NCBI RefSeq assembly: GCF_001424585.1
Contig: NZ_LMPJ01000009.1
Span: 62,001-126,000 of the forward strand
Direction of reading: 5' to 3'
Length of the DNA stretch: 64,000 nucleotides
Source: Chryseobacterium sp. Leaf180
GTDB lineage: Bacteria > Bacteroidota > Bacteroidia > Flavobacteriales > Weeksellaceae
Positions 14,936-23,775 of this stretch are shown here, piece after piece. A program made the position numbers and the translations under genes. The notes beneath the pieces are model-generated. The model had not been told where the DNA came from. It did no database searches and was given only the letters and a program-made list of their open reading frames with translations. The stretch's first letter is position 1; every line of letters starts with the position of its first letter.

Positions 14936-15925
14936 TTATATCGCAGGAACTTTCGCTTCTTCAAATTCTTTTAAAAGCTGATCAAAAACCTGCTGAACCG
15001 GCAAAACTTCATGTATTAAAGCAGAAACCTGCCCTATTTCTAGCTCACCTTCTTCCAAATCACCTTCAAACATTCCTTTCTTGGAACGCGCTCTGCCCAA
15101 AGCAGCGATTAACTTTTCTGAATTTCTTCCGTCGTTGTAGATTTCTTCGAGTTCATGATAAAATTTATTTTTCACCATACGAACCGGCGCAAGTTCTTTT
15201 AACGTCAGATGCGTATCGCCTTCCTTTAATTCTGTAATCTTGTTTTTCCAAATCTCGTGCGCGCTGGCTTCTTCAGTCGCGGCAAACCGGCTTCCTATCT
15301 GTACGCCGTCTGCACCAAGAATCATTGCGGCTTTCATTTGAGAACCAAGCGCAATTCCGCCTGCGGCGATCAACGGTTTAGAAATATGCTGTTTTACATT
15401 TGGGATGAGGCAAAGTGTCGTCGTCTCGTCTCTGCCGTTGTGTCCACCGGCTTCAAAACCTTCGGCAACAATCGCATCAACGCCTGCAGCTTCACATTTT
15501 ATGGCAAATTGAGTTGAAGAAACCACGTGAGCCACTGTTAAACCTTCTTTTTTCAAAGTTTCTGTGTACGTTTTCGGATTTCCTGCTGAAGTAAAAATTA
15601 TTTTAACATCTTCTTCCAAAATAATCTGAATAATTTCCTCCAGATTCGGGTACAGCATCGGTACATTCACGCCAAAAGGTCTGTCGGTAGCCGATTTACA
15701 TTTCTGAATATTTTCGCGCAGAATATCAGGATACATACTTCCTGCGCCTATTAAGCCAAGTCCGCCAGAGTTTGAAACTGCCGAAGCGAGTTTCCATCCG
15801 CTGTGCCAGATCATTCCACCCTGAATAATGGGATATTTAATTTTAAAAAGTGACGTGACTCTGTTTTGATTTTCCTGCTTCTCGTGCATTTTTTTTGCCG
15901 CACCAAAATCGATAAAATTGCTCAT
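14936..15925 (-). CDS. Nitronate monooxygenase / FabK-like flavoenzyme
   Basis: 329 residues, a TIM-barrel FMN enzyme. KYPIIQGGMIWHSGWKLASA and SNSGGLGLIGAGSM are the family start; AEGFEAGGHNGRDE has the conserved G-H-G; PLIAAGGIALGSQM and GADGVQIGSRF form the phosphate-binding site. Members oxidise nitronates, or in the FabK branch reduce enoyl-ACP. The sequence alone does not separate the two roles; with no fatty-acid genes nearby, nitronate monooxygenase is the safer call. It lies downstream of surA behind a terminator. Confidence 0.85.
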   Translation of the reverse strand: MSNFIDFGAAKKMHEKQENQNRVTSLFKIKYPIIQGGMIWHSGWKLASAVSNSGGLGLIGAGSMYPDILRENIQKCKSATDRPFGVNVPMLYPNLEEIIQIILEEDVKIIFTSAGNPKTYTETLKKEGLTVAHVVSSTQFAIKCEAAGVDAIVAEGFEAGGHNGRDETTTLCLIPNVKQHISKPLIAAGGIALGSQMKAAMILGADGVQIGSRFAATEEASAHEIWKNKITELKEGDTHLTLKELAPVRMVKNKFYHELEEIYNDGRNSEKLIAALGRARSKKGMFEGDLEEGELEIGQVSALIHEVLPVQQVFDQLLKEFEEAKVPAI

Positions 15926-15979
15926 GATGTAAAAATAATAAAAACCAGATGCTAACGGAAATTTTTAGGTTTAAAAACA

Positions 15980-16008
15980 AAAATCCTTCAGAAATTCTGA
16001 AGGATTTT
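15980..16008 (-). terminator. Terminator after surA
   Basis: AAAATCCTTCAGAA-A-TTCTGAAGGATTTT, a perfect 14-bp inverted repeat 4 nt past the surA stop. Confidence 0.85.
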
Positions 16009-16011
16009 AAT

Positions 16012-17373
16012 TTATTTCTTAATGGCTTCTTTCTTCCAGTTGCCTTTAAAGTTGCACGTCTGATATCGTTTATCGAGCGAGATAAAAGTATTAGGAATAC
16101 TTTCAGTCACAAATTTCTCAAGCATTTCATTTCGCTTTTTATTTAAAGCAAACTGCTTGATTCGGTCGTAATCGGTCTCCAAAGTGATCTTATGTGCAGG
16201 AATCACGTCCTCAACTTTCACTATTTTTACTAGTTTTCTCTGATTTTCTTCATCATCAAAGGCGTTGGTGATATCGCCTTTATTTAAACCTGCCAGTTCG
16301 TAGGTAATCGATCCTGGAATACTTTCTCTTTCAATTTTATTTGAACCGTCTGTGCCGGGAATTACACCAGCATTGAATTTTGTTCTTTTATCATCAGAAA
16401 AACGGAAAGCTGCATCTTTAAAAGTCATTTTTTTATCTAAAATCAGACCGCGGATGCTGTCCAGTTTTGCTCTTGCTGTTTTCATTTCGCCGTCAGTCGG
16501 CGTAGATTTCAGCAAAATATGTTTTGCCTCGTACATTTTCCCTGATTTTTTTACCAGCTGAATGATGTGAAAACCAAACTCAGATTCTACAGGATCAGAA
16601 ATTTCTCCTTCCTGAAGATTCAGAGCAGCAGCTTCGAAAGGTTTTACCATCTGCCCTTTAAAAATATTTTTAATCAGTCCGCCATTTGCAGCAGAACCGT
16701 CTTCAGAATAAATTCTTGCCTGGCTTTCGAAAGTCTGCCCGCCAACAATGTCAGCTTTTATCTTCTTCAATTTATCAATAAGTTCCTGTTTGTGAGCTTC
16801 GGTCAACGCGGGATACATTGTGATCTGCGAAAGCGAAACTTCATCTTTTATCTCGGGAAGCTGGCCCTGATACAGTTTATAAAAATCAGTCACCTCGTTT
16901 GGTGTAACGTCAGCTTTTTCGGTAATTCTACGGAACTTTTCCTGACCGTAATACGTATCAGTATCAATCTTTTCGATGGCATTTTTCATCTCATACTGAT
17001 TCCTGAATTTATACGCTGCAAGCATCGATTTTTCATCTGGAAACTGCGATACAAACTGAGCATATTTTTCGTTTACTCTTTCCTTGATCACCGCCGACCT
17101 GTTTTCGATGAGTGTATCCCGTTTTGCTTCGTACACTAAAAGTTTATTGTTGATCAGATTTTCAAGAAATTCGCATTTGTCGGTAGTTGCTGCGCCCTGT
17201 TGTTTAGAATAATTCATCTGCTCTTCTACCTCAGATTCCAAAACAATTTCGTTTCCGATAACTGCCGCGATGCCGTCTATCAGCTGACCTTTCTGTAGCT
17301 GCGCGTGCACGTGCGAAGACGTGAGAAAAGCGAAAACCCCCATTAAAAAAGCGGTTTTTATTTTATTTATCAT
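16012..17373 (-). CDS. surA: SurA-like periplasmic peptidyl-prolyl isomerase
   Basis: 453 residues with a signal peptide ending near SSHVHAQ. Residues 30-170 form the SurA chaperone domain (GIAAVIGNEIVLESEVEEQM is its hallmark start). Two parvulin domains follow: about 175-275, with SEDGSAANGGLIKNIFKGQM and SEFGFHIIQLV, and about 278-380, with KHILLKSTPTDGEM and FSDDKRTKFNAGVIPG. It should help outer-membrane beta-barrel proteins fold, which matters here given the SusC and T9SS genes in the same window. It is the last gene of a probable mutY-gldD-pfkB-surA run. Confidence 0.9.
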   Translation of the reverse strand: MINKIKTAFLMGVFAFLTSSHVHAQLQKGQLIDGIAAVIGNEIVLESEVEEQMNYSKQQGAATTDKCEFLENLINNKLLVYEAKRDTLIENRSAVIKERVNEKYAQFVSQFPDEKSMLAAYKFRNQYEMKNAIEKIDTDTYYGQEKFRRITEKADVTPNEVTDFYKLYQGQLPEIKDEVSLSQITMYPALTEAHKQELIDKLKKIKADIVGGQTFESQARIYSEDGSAANGGLIKNIFKGQMVKPFEAAALNLQEGEISDPVESEFGFHIIQLVKKSGKMYEAKHILLKSTPTDGEMKTARAKLDSIRGLILDKKMTFKDAAFRFSDDKRTKFNAGVIPGTDGSNKIERESIPGSITYELAGLNKGDITNAFDDEENQRKLVKIVKVEDVIPAHKITLETDYDRIKQFALNKKRNEMLEKFVTESIPNTFISLDKRYQTCNFKGNWKKEAIKK

Positions 17374-17459
17374 TACTTTTATTTAAATGAATTGCAAATT
17401 TAGAATTCTAATCTAAATCTCATTAATTATTTATTATAAATATTTCTTAAAACGCCTTA

Positions 17460-18383
17460 TTACTGCAGTTCTATATCAAAAGTTGTCAATTCTTTGAATT
17501 GTTTTAATCGGCTGTACATATCTGCTTCTGTGATTTCTTCCAGACGCTCGGTTCCGAATTTCTCTACGGTGAATGACGCCATTGCAGAAGCGGTAATCAA
17601 AGCAGATTTCATTGTTTCGAAATTAATCTGTCCTTTTTTAGCAAGATATGAGGCAAAACCGCCGGCAAAAGTATCACCGGCACCGGTCGGATCGAAAACA
17701 TCCTCCAGAGGCAACGCAGGTATTGCAAAAACTTTCCCCTGGTGGAAAAGAATCGCGCCGTGTTCCCCTTTTTTAATGATAACATATTCCGGTCCCATCG
17801 CGTGAATTTTTTTCGCCGCTTTTACCAGAGAATATTCTCCTGAAAGCTGTCTCGCCTCTTCATCGTTTATGCTGATTACATCGGTCTTAGCAATCATCTG
17901 CATTAAAATTTCAAGAGCAGAGTCCATCCAGAAATTCATCGTATCAAGAATAACCAGTTTTGGTTTGTTTTTCATTTTTTCTAAAACTGAAAGCTGCACG
18001 CCGGGATGAAGATTTCCCAAAAGTAAAATCTCTGCATCCTGCATAGATTCAGGAATTTTCGGATCGAAATTCTCAAGCACATTTACTTCTGTTGCCAGCG
18101 TATCTCTCGTATTCAGATCGTTGTGATATTTGCCTGACCAAAAAAAAGTTTTACCGTCTTTTACAATTTCAAGACCTTCGATATTGATCCCTCGGTCTGT
18201 AAATTTATCTAAATTCTCCTGTGGAAAATCTCCGCCCACGACAGAGACAATCCCAGACTGCACGCCCATCACAGAGGCCGTCAACCCGATATATGTAGCA
18301 GCACCGCCCAAAATTTTATCCGTTTTCCCAAACGGAGTTTCAATTGCATCAAAAGCGACGCTTCCTACTACTAAAAGTTTCAT
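17460..18383 (-). CDS. PfkB-family sugar or nucleoside kinase
   Basis: 307 residues. GGAATYIGLTASVMG near residue 26 is the PfkB N-terminal substrate motif, and DPTGAGDTFAGGFASYLAKK near residue 232 is the C-terminal signature with the catalytic Asp and anion hole. Members phosphorylate sugars or nucleosides such as ribose, fructose or adenosine; the substrate cannot be read from the sequence. It starts 26 nt after gldD and is transcribed with it. A closely related kinase is often found beside gld genes in Flavobacteriia. Confidence 0.88.
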   Translation of the reverse strand: MKLLVVGSVAFDAIETPFGKTDKILGGAATYIGLTASVMGVQSGIVSVVGGDFPQENLDKFTDRGINIEGLEIVKDGKTFFWSGKYHNDLNTRDTLATEVNVLENFDPKIPESMQDAEILLLGNLHPGVQLSVLEKMKNKPKLVILDTMNFWMDSALEILMQMIAKTDVISINDEEARQLSGEYSLVKAAKKIHAMGPEYVIIKKGEHGAILFHQGKVFAIPALPLEDVFDPTGAGDTFAGGFASYLAKKGQINFETMKSALITASAMASFTVEKFGTERLEEITEADMYSRLKQFKELTTFDIELQ

Positions 18384-18409
18384 ATTTAGTTTGTTATATT
18401 TTTAAAATA

Positions 18410-18967
18410 TTAATTTTTCCATTCAAAAGTATCCAAAAGATGCTTCATATCGCGCTTGATGTAATCTACAGCCGGCGCAAGAGAATCTGGTTTTGGTCTT
18501 GAATTAAAATAGAGATACGCGCTCACAAAATGCTTCGTACTGTCGGTCGCGTAAAACTGAAGATTGGTTCCTACCTGACCTTTCAGCTCGTAAAAGTTTC
18601 CAAAAACTTTCTTTTCAGGATATTCGAAAGATTTGGCATCAATCGAACTGGCTTTAATAGTATGTCTGTAAACAAGTTTTTCTACTTCTTTTACCTGATC
18701 TGCAAAATTGTTGGTGATCGGATAATAAGTGAAAAATACTTTTGCCTTCATTTTCGGGTAATTAATGTAATACCAGCACGGCTGTTTCCCCGGATAAACG
18801 GTAGCAAAATCTGAAACCTCGAATGTGTATGCACATTTAGGCTCAAATTTCGAATATTTCGGTGCGGGATAATCGAGTCGAAGTTCGCCCGGAGGTTTCG
18901 GAACCACATCTTTTTTGCACGAAAACAAAGTGAATGCGATTAAGAAAAAAATGACCTTTTTAATCAT
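18410..18967 (-). CDS. gldD: Gliding motility lipoprotein GldD
   Basis: 185 residues from ATG at 18967 (MIKKVIFFLI); a start at 18982 would put MYFCR before the signal. The lipobox is LFSC with Cys17. The mature start KKDVVPKPPGELRLDYPAP and the later QPCWYYINYPKMKAKVFFTY and RDMKHLLDTFEWKN are typical of GldD, a lipoprotein needed for gliding and for T9SS-linked secretion. It lies 23 nt after mutY. In many Flavobacteria ssb and gldE stand between mutY and gldD; neither is present here. Confidence 0.92.
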   Translation of the reverse strand: MIKKVIFFLIAFTLFSCKKDVVPKPPGELRLDYPAPKYSKFEPKCAYTFEVSDFATVYPGKQPCWYYINYPKMKAKVFFTYYPITNNFADQVKEVEKLVYRHTIKASSIDAKSFEYPEKKVFGNFYELKGQVGTNLQFYATDSTKHFVSAYLYFNSRPKPDSLAPAVDYIKRDMKHLLDTFEWKN

Positions 18968-18990
18968 CCGGCAAAAATACAAATTAGATT

Positions 18991-20046
18991 TTAGAAATCA
19001 GAAAACAAATTTCCGCCACCGCCAAAACGCTCTATATAGCTCTGCAAAGGTTTCGGAAAAGATTTCGACTGCGCTTCTTCAAAAGAAACAATGATAAAAC
19101 CCTGCGCTGAAGCAAAATCATGAAGTTCATTTTCCGAGTTTAAAATAACTTCCAAAATTTCGATGGTAAGATTTTTATGGGTGAGTTTATGCTTTACCGT
19201 CACTGTATCATTCACAAATTTCTGAAATTCTTCAGGCAGTTCATCCGGAAACTCATACAGTTTTTTCCAGATAAAATCATCTTTTCGCTGACGGATGGCG
19301 AAGAGATTTGTGTATCTGATAAAATAGTATTTCAAATGAAGATCTGTAGTTTTTGCTTTCTTTAATTTTACCGGAAAATCAGCAATTTTATTCAGGTTAA
19401 AAGCGAGACAGGCGTCATTTACCGGACATTCGGCACACAGTGGATTTCTGGGTTTGCAGATTTCTGAGCCTAAATCCATCATCGCCTGATTAAAATCTCC
19501 TACATTTTCGGGCAAAACAAGATGCGCCAACTGAGAAAAATAAGCAAAAGCTTTCGAACTGGAAATGTCAAAATCATCAGCAAAAATACGACTCAGAACG
19601 CGGTAAAAATTTCCGTCGACTGCAGGCTGTTTTCCGTCGAAACAAATGCTGGAAACTGCCGCCGCTGTATATTTTCCGACGCCTTTCAGTTTTAAAATAT
19701 CATCATAATCTGATGGAAATTTTCCTCCAAAATCATTCATAATCTGTTGAGCAGCTTTATGAATATTAATCGCTCTTGAATAATATCCCAAACCTTTCCA
19801 GTGAAGCAAGACCTCATCTTCATCGGCTTCTGCAAGTGTTTTCACATCCGGAAAACGTGCTACAAATTTATTGTAATGGCCAATTCCCTGGCTGATTCTG
19901 GTCTGCTGAAAAACGATCTCACAAATCCAGATTTTGTACGGATCTTTGGTTTTCCTAAAAGGCAGATCGCGGGCATTTTCGCGATACCAATCGGTAAGTT
20001 TTCTGCCAATCGCCGAAAAAGCTTCAGACTTCTGTATATTTTCCAA
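18991..20046 (-). CDS. mutY: Adenine DNA glycosylase MutY
   Basis: 351 residues. MutY removes adenine mispaired with 8-oxoguanine. Glu43 in ICEIVFQQTR and Asp144 in AVDGNFYRV are the catalytic pair; the helix-hairpin-helix is LKGVGKYTAAA at 120-130; the [4Fe-4S] loop has Cys197, 204, 207 and 213 with the exact C-x6-C-x2-C-x5-C spacing. A C-terminal NUDIX-like domain (about 230-345) recognises 8-oxoG. It leads the run mutY-gldD-pfkB-surA and lies downstream of the M13 peptidase terminator. Confidence 0.95.
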   Translation of the reverse strand: MENIQKSEAFSAIGRKLTDWYRENARDLPFRKTKDPYKIWICEIVFQQTRISQGIGHYNKFVARFPDVKTLAEADEDEVLLHWKGLGYYSRAINIHKAAQQIMNDFGGKFPSDYDDILKLKGVGKYTAAAVSSICFDGKQPAVDGNFYRVLSRIFADDFDISSSKAFAYFSQLAHLVLPENVGDFNQAMMDLGSEICKPRNPLCAECPVNDACLAFNLNKIADFPVKLKKAKTTDLHLKYYFIRYTNLFAIRQRKDDFIWKKLYEFPDELPEEFQKFVNDTVTVKHKLTHKNLTIEILEVILNSENELHDFASAQGFIIVSFEEAQSKSFPKPLQSYIERFGGGGNLFSDF

Positions 20047-20087
20047 AAATTAAATCTCAGTTTTTAAAGTGCAAAGATATCTTATAA

Positions 20088-20123
20088 AAGAAAAAACACA
20101 TCCTGAGATGTGCTTTTCTTTTG
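20088..20123 (-). terminator. Terminator after the first M13 peptidase gene
   Basis: CACATC-CTGA-GATGTG flanked by A-rich and T-rich arms; on the minus strand it ends in a T run, 5-40 nt past the peptidase stop. Confidence 0.8.
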
Positions 20124-20127
20124 TTTT

Positions 20128-22227
20128 TTACCAGATTTTTATTCTGTCCTGCGGCGCTTTGTACAATTTGTCGCCAGGCTTTACATCAAAGGCCTTCATG
20201 AAAGAATCCTGGTTGACGAGCGGACCAAACGCCCGGAAATATCCCGGCGAATGCGAATCGGTTTTCACCTGATTAATCATATACTGATCGGTCGATTTGG
20301 TTCTCCAGACCGTCGCCCAGCTTAAGAAGAACCGCTGATCCTGTGTGTAACCGCTAATAAAACCCACATCGCCTTTGTCTTTCAGATACATTTGAAGCGC
20401 ATCATACGCTACCGCAACGCCACCCAGATCACCGATATTTTCACCGCTTGTGAATTTACCGTTCACAAAACTTCCTTTCACCGGTTCATATGCATTATAC
20501 TGAGCAGCAAGCTGACTTACTTTTGCATCAAAATTCTTTCTGTCCTGCTCTGTCCACCAGTTGTTCAGATTTCCGTCGCCATCGAACCGTGAACCGCTGT
20601 CATCGAAACCATGTGAAATTTCATGACCGATAACGGCGCCGATTCCGCCAAAATTCACCGCAGCATCAGCTTTAGGATTATAAAAAGGCGGCTGAAGAAT
20701 TGCAGCAGGAAAAACGATTTCATTATTTGAGCCGCTGTAATAGGCGTTTACCGTTTGCGGAGACATTCCCCACTCGGTTTTGTCAACCGGTTTTCCTATT
20801 TTATCTAAATTTTTATCATACTGCCAGAGCGAAACATTTTTCAGGTTTGAATACAGACTTGCGCCCTGCGCCGGAGCTTCGACTTTAAGTTTAGAATAAT
20901 CTTTCCACTGATCTGGATAAGCAATTTTCACAGTAAACTTCGAAAGTTTTTCCTGCGCTTTTTCCTTTGTCTGTGGAGACATCCAGTCGATCTCTGCAAT
21001 ATGTTTTTTAAACGATTTTAAAAGATAATCGATATAAACTTCCATCTGCTGCTTGGATTCCGGCGTGAAATATTCATCCACATATAATTTTCCGAAAGCT
21101 TCTCCCAAAACTCCATTTACCATCTCCAAACCACGCTTATCCATCGCGCGCTTTTCCTTCTGGCCCTGAAGATACCGTGAATAAAAATCAAAACGGATGT
21201 TGTCTAAATTATCATCCAAAATGCTTGCATTGCCGTTGATGATATGATATTTCAGATAATCTTTAATAAGCGGAATATTTTTTTGTGAAAGAAACTGATC
21301 AAGATTCTGGTAATAGTTCATCTCACCGATGATTACCAGATCCGTTTTCACACCTGAACCGCTGAGATAATCAGCCAAATTAATATTCTTTGAAAGCGCA
21401 GGAAGTTCAGATATTTTCTTTGGATTGTAACGAAGGTTCGCATCCCTGTTCTGCTCGTTCGTCAAAAGATCGTTTGCCATCTGCTTTTCAAAAGCCACAA
21501 CATTTTGTGCTGCAGTATCTGAATTTTTATATCCTAAAACCATAAAAAGTTTTGCCACATAACGCTGATATTCTGCCAGAGTTTTTGTGTTGGCATCATT
21601 CACTTTCTGGTAATAATCTCTTCCCAAACCCAAATCGGGGCCTCCGAGATACACCGCGTTCATTTTAGAATTTTTCAAATCGGCACCCACACGCCAACCG
21701 TAAAAAGAATTATCGCCAACCGGCGTCGCATCAAGCAGATATTTCTGCAGATCTTTTGTGTTTTTGATGGCATCAATTTTAGCCAAATCAGATTTTATCG
21801 GCGCCAAGCCATCTGCATTCCGCTTCTGAACATCCATAAAAGTTGCATAGAGATTCTGAATTTTCTGTCCTTCGGAACCGTCTTTATATTTTTCGGAAAG
21901 AATTTTATTTAAGATATTCAGTGACGAATCATCCACATTTTCTCGAAGCGCATTAAAAGATCCCCAACTGGCCTTATCTGAAGGAATCTGTGTATCTTTC
22001 ACCCAGTTTCCGTTCACATAAGTGAAAAAATCATCCTGCGGGCGTACGGTTTTATCCATATACTCTAAATTGATTCCGTTTTCCGGGAAAATTTTAGTTT
22101 CTGTATTTACAGCCACTACGTTCACAGGTGGTTTTTCCTCTTTTGCAGCAGTATTTTTCGCCGTTCCGCAGGAGTTCAAAAAAACGATTCCTGAAAGCGC
22201 GAGCGTAGCGATATTTATTTTTTTCAT
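20128..22227 (-). CDS. M13 (neprilysin/PepO) family metallopeptidase, lipoprotein
   Basis: 699 residues from ATG at 22227 (MKKINIATLAL). A frame-wise longer start at 22251 would overlap a -7 box at 22249-22256 and lacks support. The lipobox is FLNSC with Cys20. Near residue 534 is GHEISHGFDD, the HExxH zinc site, and GENIGDLGGV carries the third ligand Glu; NEIVFPAAILQPP is the substrate-binding N-A-x-Y/NEI region. The enzyme should cleave peptides at the cell envelope. A close paralogue lies at 23776-25827, separated by a small lipoprotein island. Confidence 0.92.
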   Translation of the reverse strand: MKKINIATLALSGIVFLNSCGTAKNTAAKEEKPPVNVVAVNTETKIFPENGINLEYMDKTVRPQDDFFTYVNGNWVKDTQIPSDKASWGSFNALRENVDDSSLNILNKILSEKYKDGSEGQKIQNLYATFMDVQKRNADGLAPIKSDLAKIDAIKNTKDLQKYLLDATPVGDNSFYGWRVGADLKNSKMNAVYLGGPDLGLGRDYYQKVNDANTKTLAEYQRYVAKLFMVLGYKNSDTAAQNVVAFEKQMANDLLTNEQNRDANLRYNPKKISELPALSKNINLADYLSGSGVKTDLVIIGEMNYYQNLDQFLSQKNIPLIKDYLKYHIINGNASILDDNLDNIRFDFYSRYLQGQKEKRAMDKRGLEMVNGVLGEAFGKLYVDEYFTPESKQQMEVYIDYLLKSFKKHIAEIDWMSPQTKEKAQEKLSKFTVKIAYPDQWKDYSKLKVEAPAQGASLYSNLKNVSLWQYDKNLDKIGKPVDKTEWGMSPQTVNAYYSGSNNEIVFPAAILQPPFYNPKADAAVNFGGIGAVIGHEISHGFDDSGSRFDGDGNLNNWWTEQDRKNFDAKVSQLAAQYNAYEPVKGSFVNGKFTSGENIGDLGGVAVAYDALQMYLKDKGDVGFISGYTQDQRFFLSWATVWRTKSTDQYMINQVKTDSHSPGYFRAFGPLVNQDSFMKAFDVKPGDKLYKAPQDRIKIW

Positions 22228-22256
22228 AAGATTGTTGTATAAGTTTATCAAAGATA

Positions 22257-22404
22257 AATTATTATGTACAAAAATAAAAATTGCACCTTTTTACAGATAA
22301 ATGAGAATAATATTACAATTATAAAATATCAAATTAATACCTCATTTATTGAAAATAAACATATATTAGCCCTATATTTTAAATATACAAATATGAAAGA
22401 TTAA
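22257..22404. other. AT-rich gap before the remnant gene
   Basis: Very AT-rich sequence between the M13 gene and the lipoprotein island. An ATG at 22393 is followed by AAA GAT and then TAA, so it does not open a gene. No terminator or repeat is evident. Confidence 0.4.
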
Positions 22405-22638
22405 ACAATTAATGGAATACTTGATCCATCTGTACATAGAAATGGAGATGGTACAATTGTTCTGAATAACATTCTTGATGAAGTTGATATTTCCATCAGT
22501 TTTAACAATCTTTCGCCTATATTTGATCAGTTGACTTCATCAGTTAGCAGTGCTGCAGATTTAAAATCACCACTTATGAATACTTATCCTGCACAGTCAG
22601 CTCAGATTAATACTTTATTTCAAAATTATGGATACTAA
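22405..22638 (+). pseudogene. C-terminal remnant of a broken gene upstream of the lipoprotein pair
   Basis: After an in-frame TAA at 22402-22404 the frame stays open for 77 codons and reads like real protein: ILDPSVHRNGDGTIVLNN, ILDEVDISISFNNLSPIFDQ, ending TLFQNYGY. There is no ATG until late in the frame. Its stop overlaps the start of the lipoprotein gene (ATGGATACTAA), as in coupled genes. It is best seen as the tail of a larger gene whose 5' part was lost. No family is recognised. Confidence 0.5.
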
Positions 22639-23158
22639 ATTCTTTAGAATAGTTATTGCAGTGACAGTATTATCTGTATTACAAAGTTGCCCCGAAATAA
22701 AAGAAGAATGTAATGATACAGGCAATGTTACAAGAATTAATGATCTTGTAAAAATAACACCACTAAAAAAAATATATACATTAGGAGATATTATAACTTA
22801 TACAGCTTATCTACCAGCATTAGTTAACTTTGATGGAAACTTAGTTAATATATATAATAAAACCCTTGATAGTAATGCACGCCTTCACGCGAATCCAATT
22901 TTTTTCTTAGGTAATCAAACTACTTATATTAAAGGATCACAGGAAGATGCAAATGGCTGGACAAATGTAACCTACAATTCATCAAACCAGATGTATGAAC
23001 TTGAGGTAAAAATTAAGCTAAATAAATTGGGAACTTATTCGATTATTTCTGGTGAATATTTTGAAGTGATTGGCAAAGATATATGTAACAGATACAGAAT
23101 AGATAGTAAAATTGAGGGCACTGATGCAAACGGTAAAATTGAATTTACAGTACAATAA
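22628..23158 (+). CDS. Lipoprotein of unknown function, paralogue A
   Basis: 176 residues. Signal peptide with lipobox VLQSC (Cys21), then two further cysteines and a beta-rich body. The motif NDLVKITPLKKIYTLGDIIT, and the end WTNVTYNSSNQMYELEVKIK, recur in the next gene, so the two are tandem paralogues. No family is recognised. The gene is on the plus strand between two minus-strand M13 genes and is more AT-rich than they are, which suggests separate arrival. Its stop shares bases with the start of the next gene (TAATG). Confidence 0.7.
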   Translation: MDTKFFRIVIAVTVLSVLQSCPEIKEECNDTGNVTRINDLVKITPLKKIYTLGDIITYTAYLPALVNFDGNLVNIYNKTLDSNARLHANPIFFLGNQTTYIKGSQEDANGWTNVTYNSSNQMYELEVKIKLNKLGTYSIISGEYFEVIGKDICNRYRIDSKIEGTDANGKIEFTVQ

Positions 23159-23696
23159 TGGGTATTAAATTTTTCAAAATAATCTTTGCATTAATCTTAA
23201 CATCCATGCTACAGAGTTGCCCTAGTATAGGTGAAGAAGTCTGCGATGATGTGGCAGCTTCAGCGTATATTGACGATCTCATTACCATTACTCCATTAAA
23301 GCAAATCTATAATCAGGGAGAAGAAGCTACTTACAAGATCACAATTCCGTCAGAGAATAATTATTTTGGCAATACTATAAACCTTTATCAAAAAACAGGA
23401 GTTATTAATGCTTGGTATGTTGAAGTTCCACTGTTATTTTTGACGGAAATCAATTTTCTTATATAAAAGGTAGTGCCAGACAAGACGCTCCAAATTGGCA
23501 TAATGTGACTTACAATTCTACTAGCAATAATTATGAGCTTGAAATAAAAGTAAAACTCAATAAAGTAGGTAACTATTCAATTTATTGTCGTGACTTTATT
23601 GATTTTTTAGGTAATCCAAAATGCAATAGAAATACTGTTACCACGACAATTCAAGGTCAAAATTCTGATAATTTTATAATGTTTAAAGTTCAGTGA
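23158..23696 (+). pseudogene. Lipoprotein paralogue B, frameshifted
   Basis: It begins like paralogue A (lipobox MLQSC, Cys21; then DDLITITPLKQIYNQGEEAT). The first frame ends at a stop near 23466. A second frame from about 23433 onward continues the similarity (FDGNQFSYIKGSARQD, then NVTYNSTSNNYELEIKVK) to the stop at 23696. One base missing from the T5 run at 23437-23441 accounts for the break: with six Ts the protein reads through at a length matching paralogue A. This may be a real inactivation, phase variation, or a sequencing error at a homopolymer. Confidence 0.7.
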
Positions 23697-23723
23697 AATT
23701 TTATTGTAATTATTTAATCAAAA

Positions 23724-23755
23724 AATCCGTTTCACATTTTGTGAAACGGATTTCT
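23724..23755. terminator. Bidirectional terminator
   Basis: AATCCGTTTCAC-ATTTT-GTGAAACGGATT, a 12-bp stem with A and T flanks, between the frameshifted lipoprotein gene and the convergent M13 gene. Confidence 0.85.
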
Positions 23756-23775
23756 TTGTATGATAAAGGTAATTT

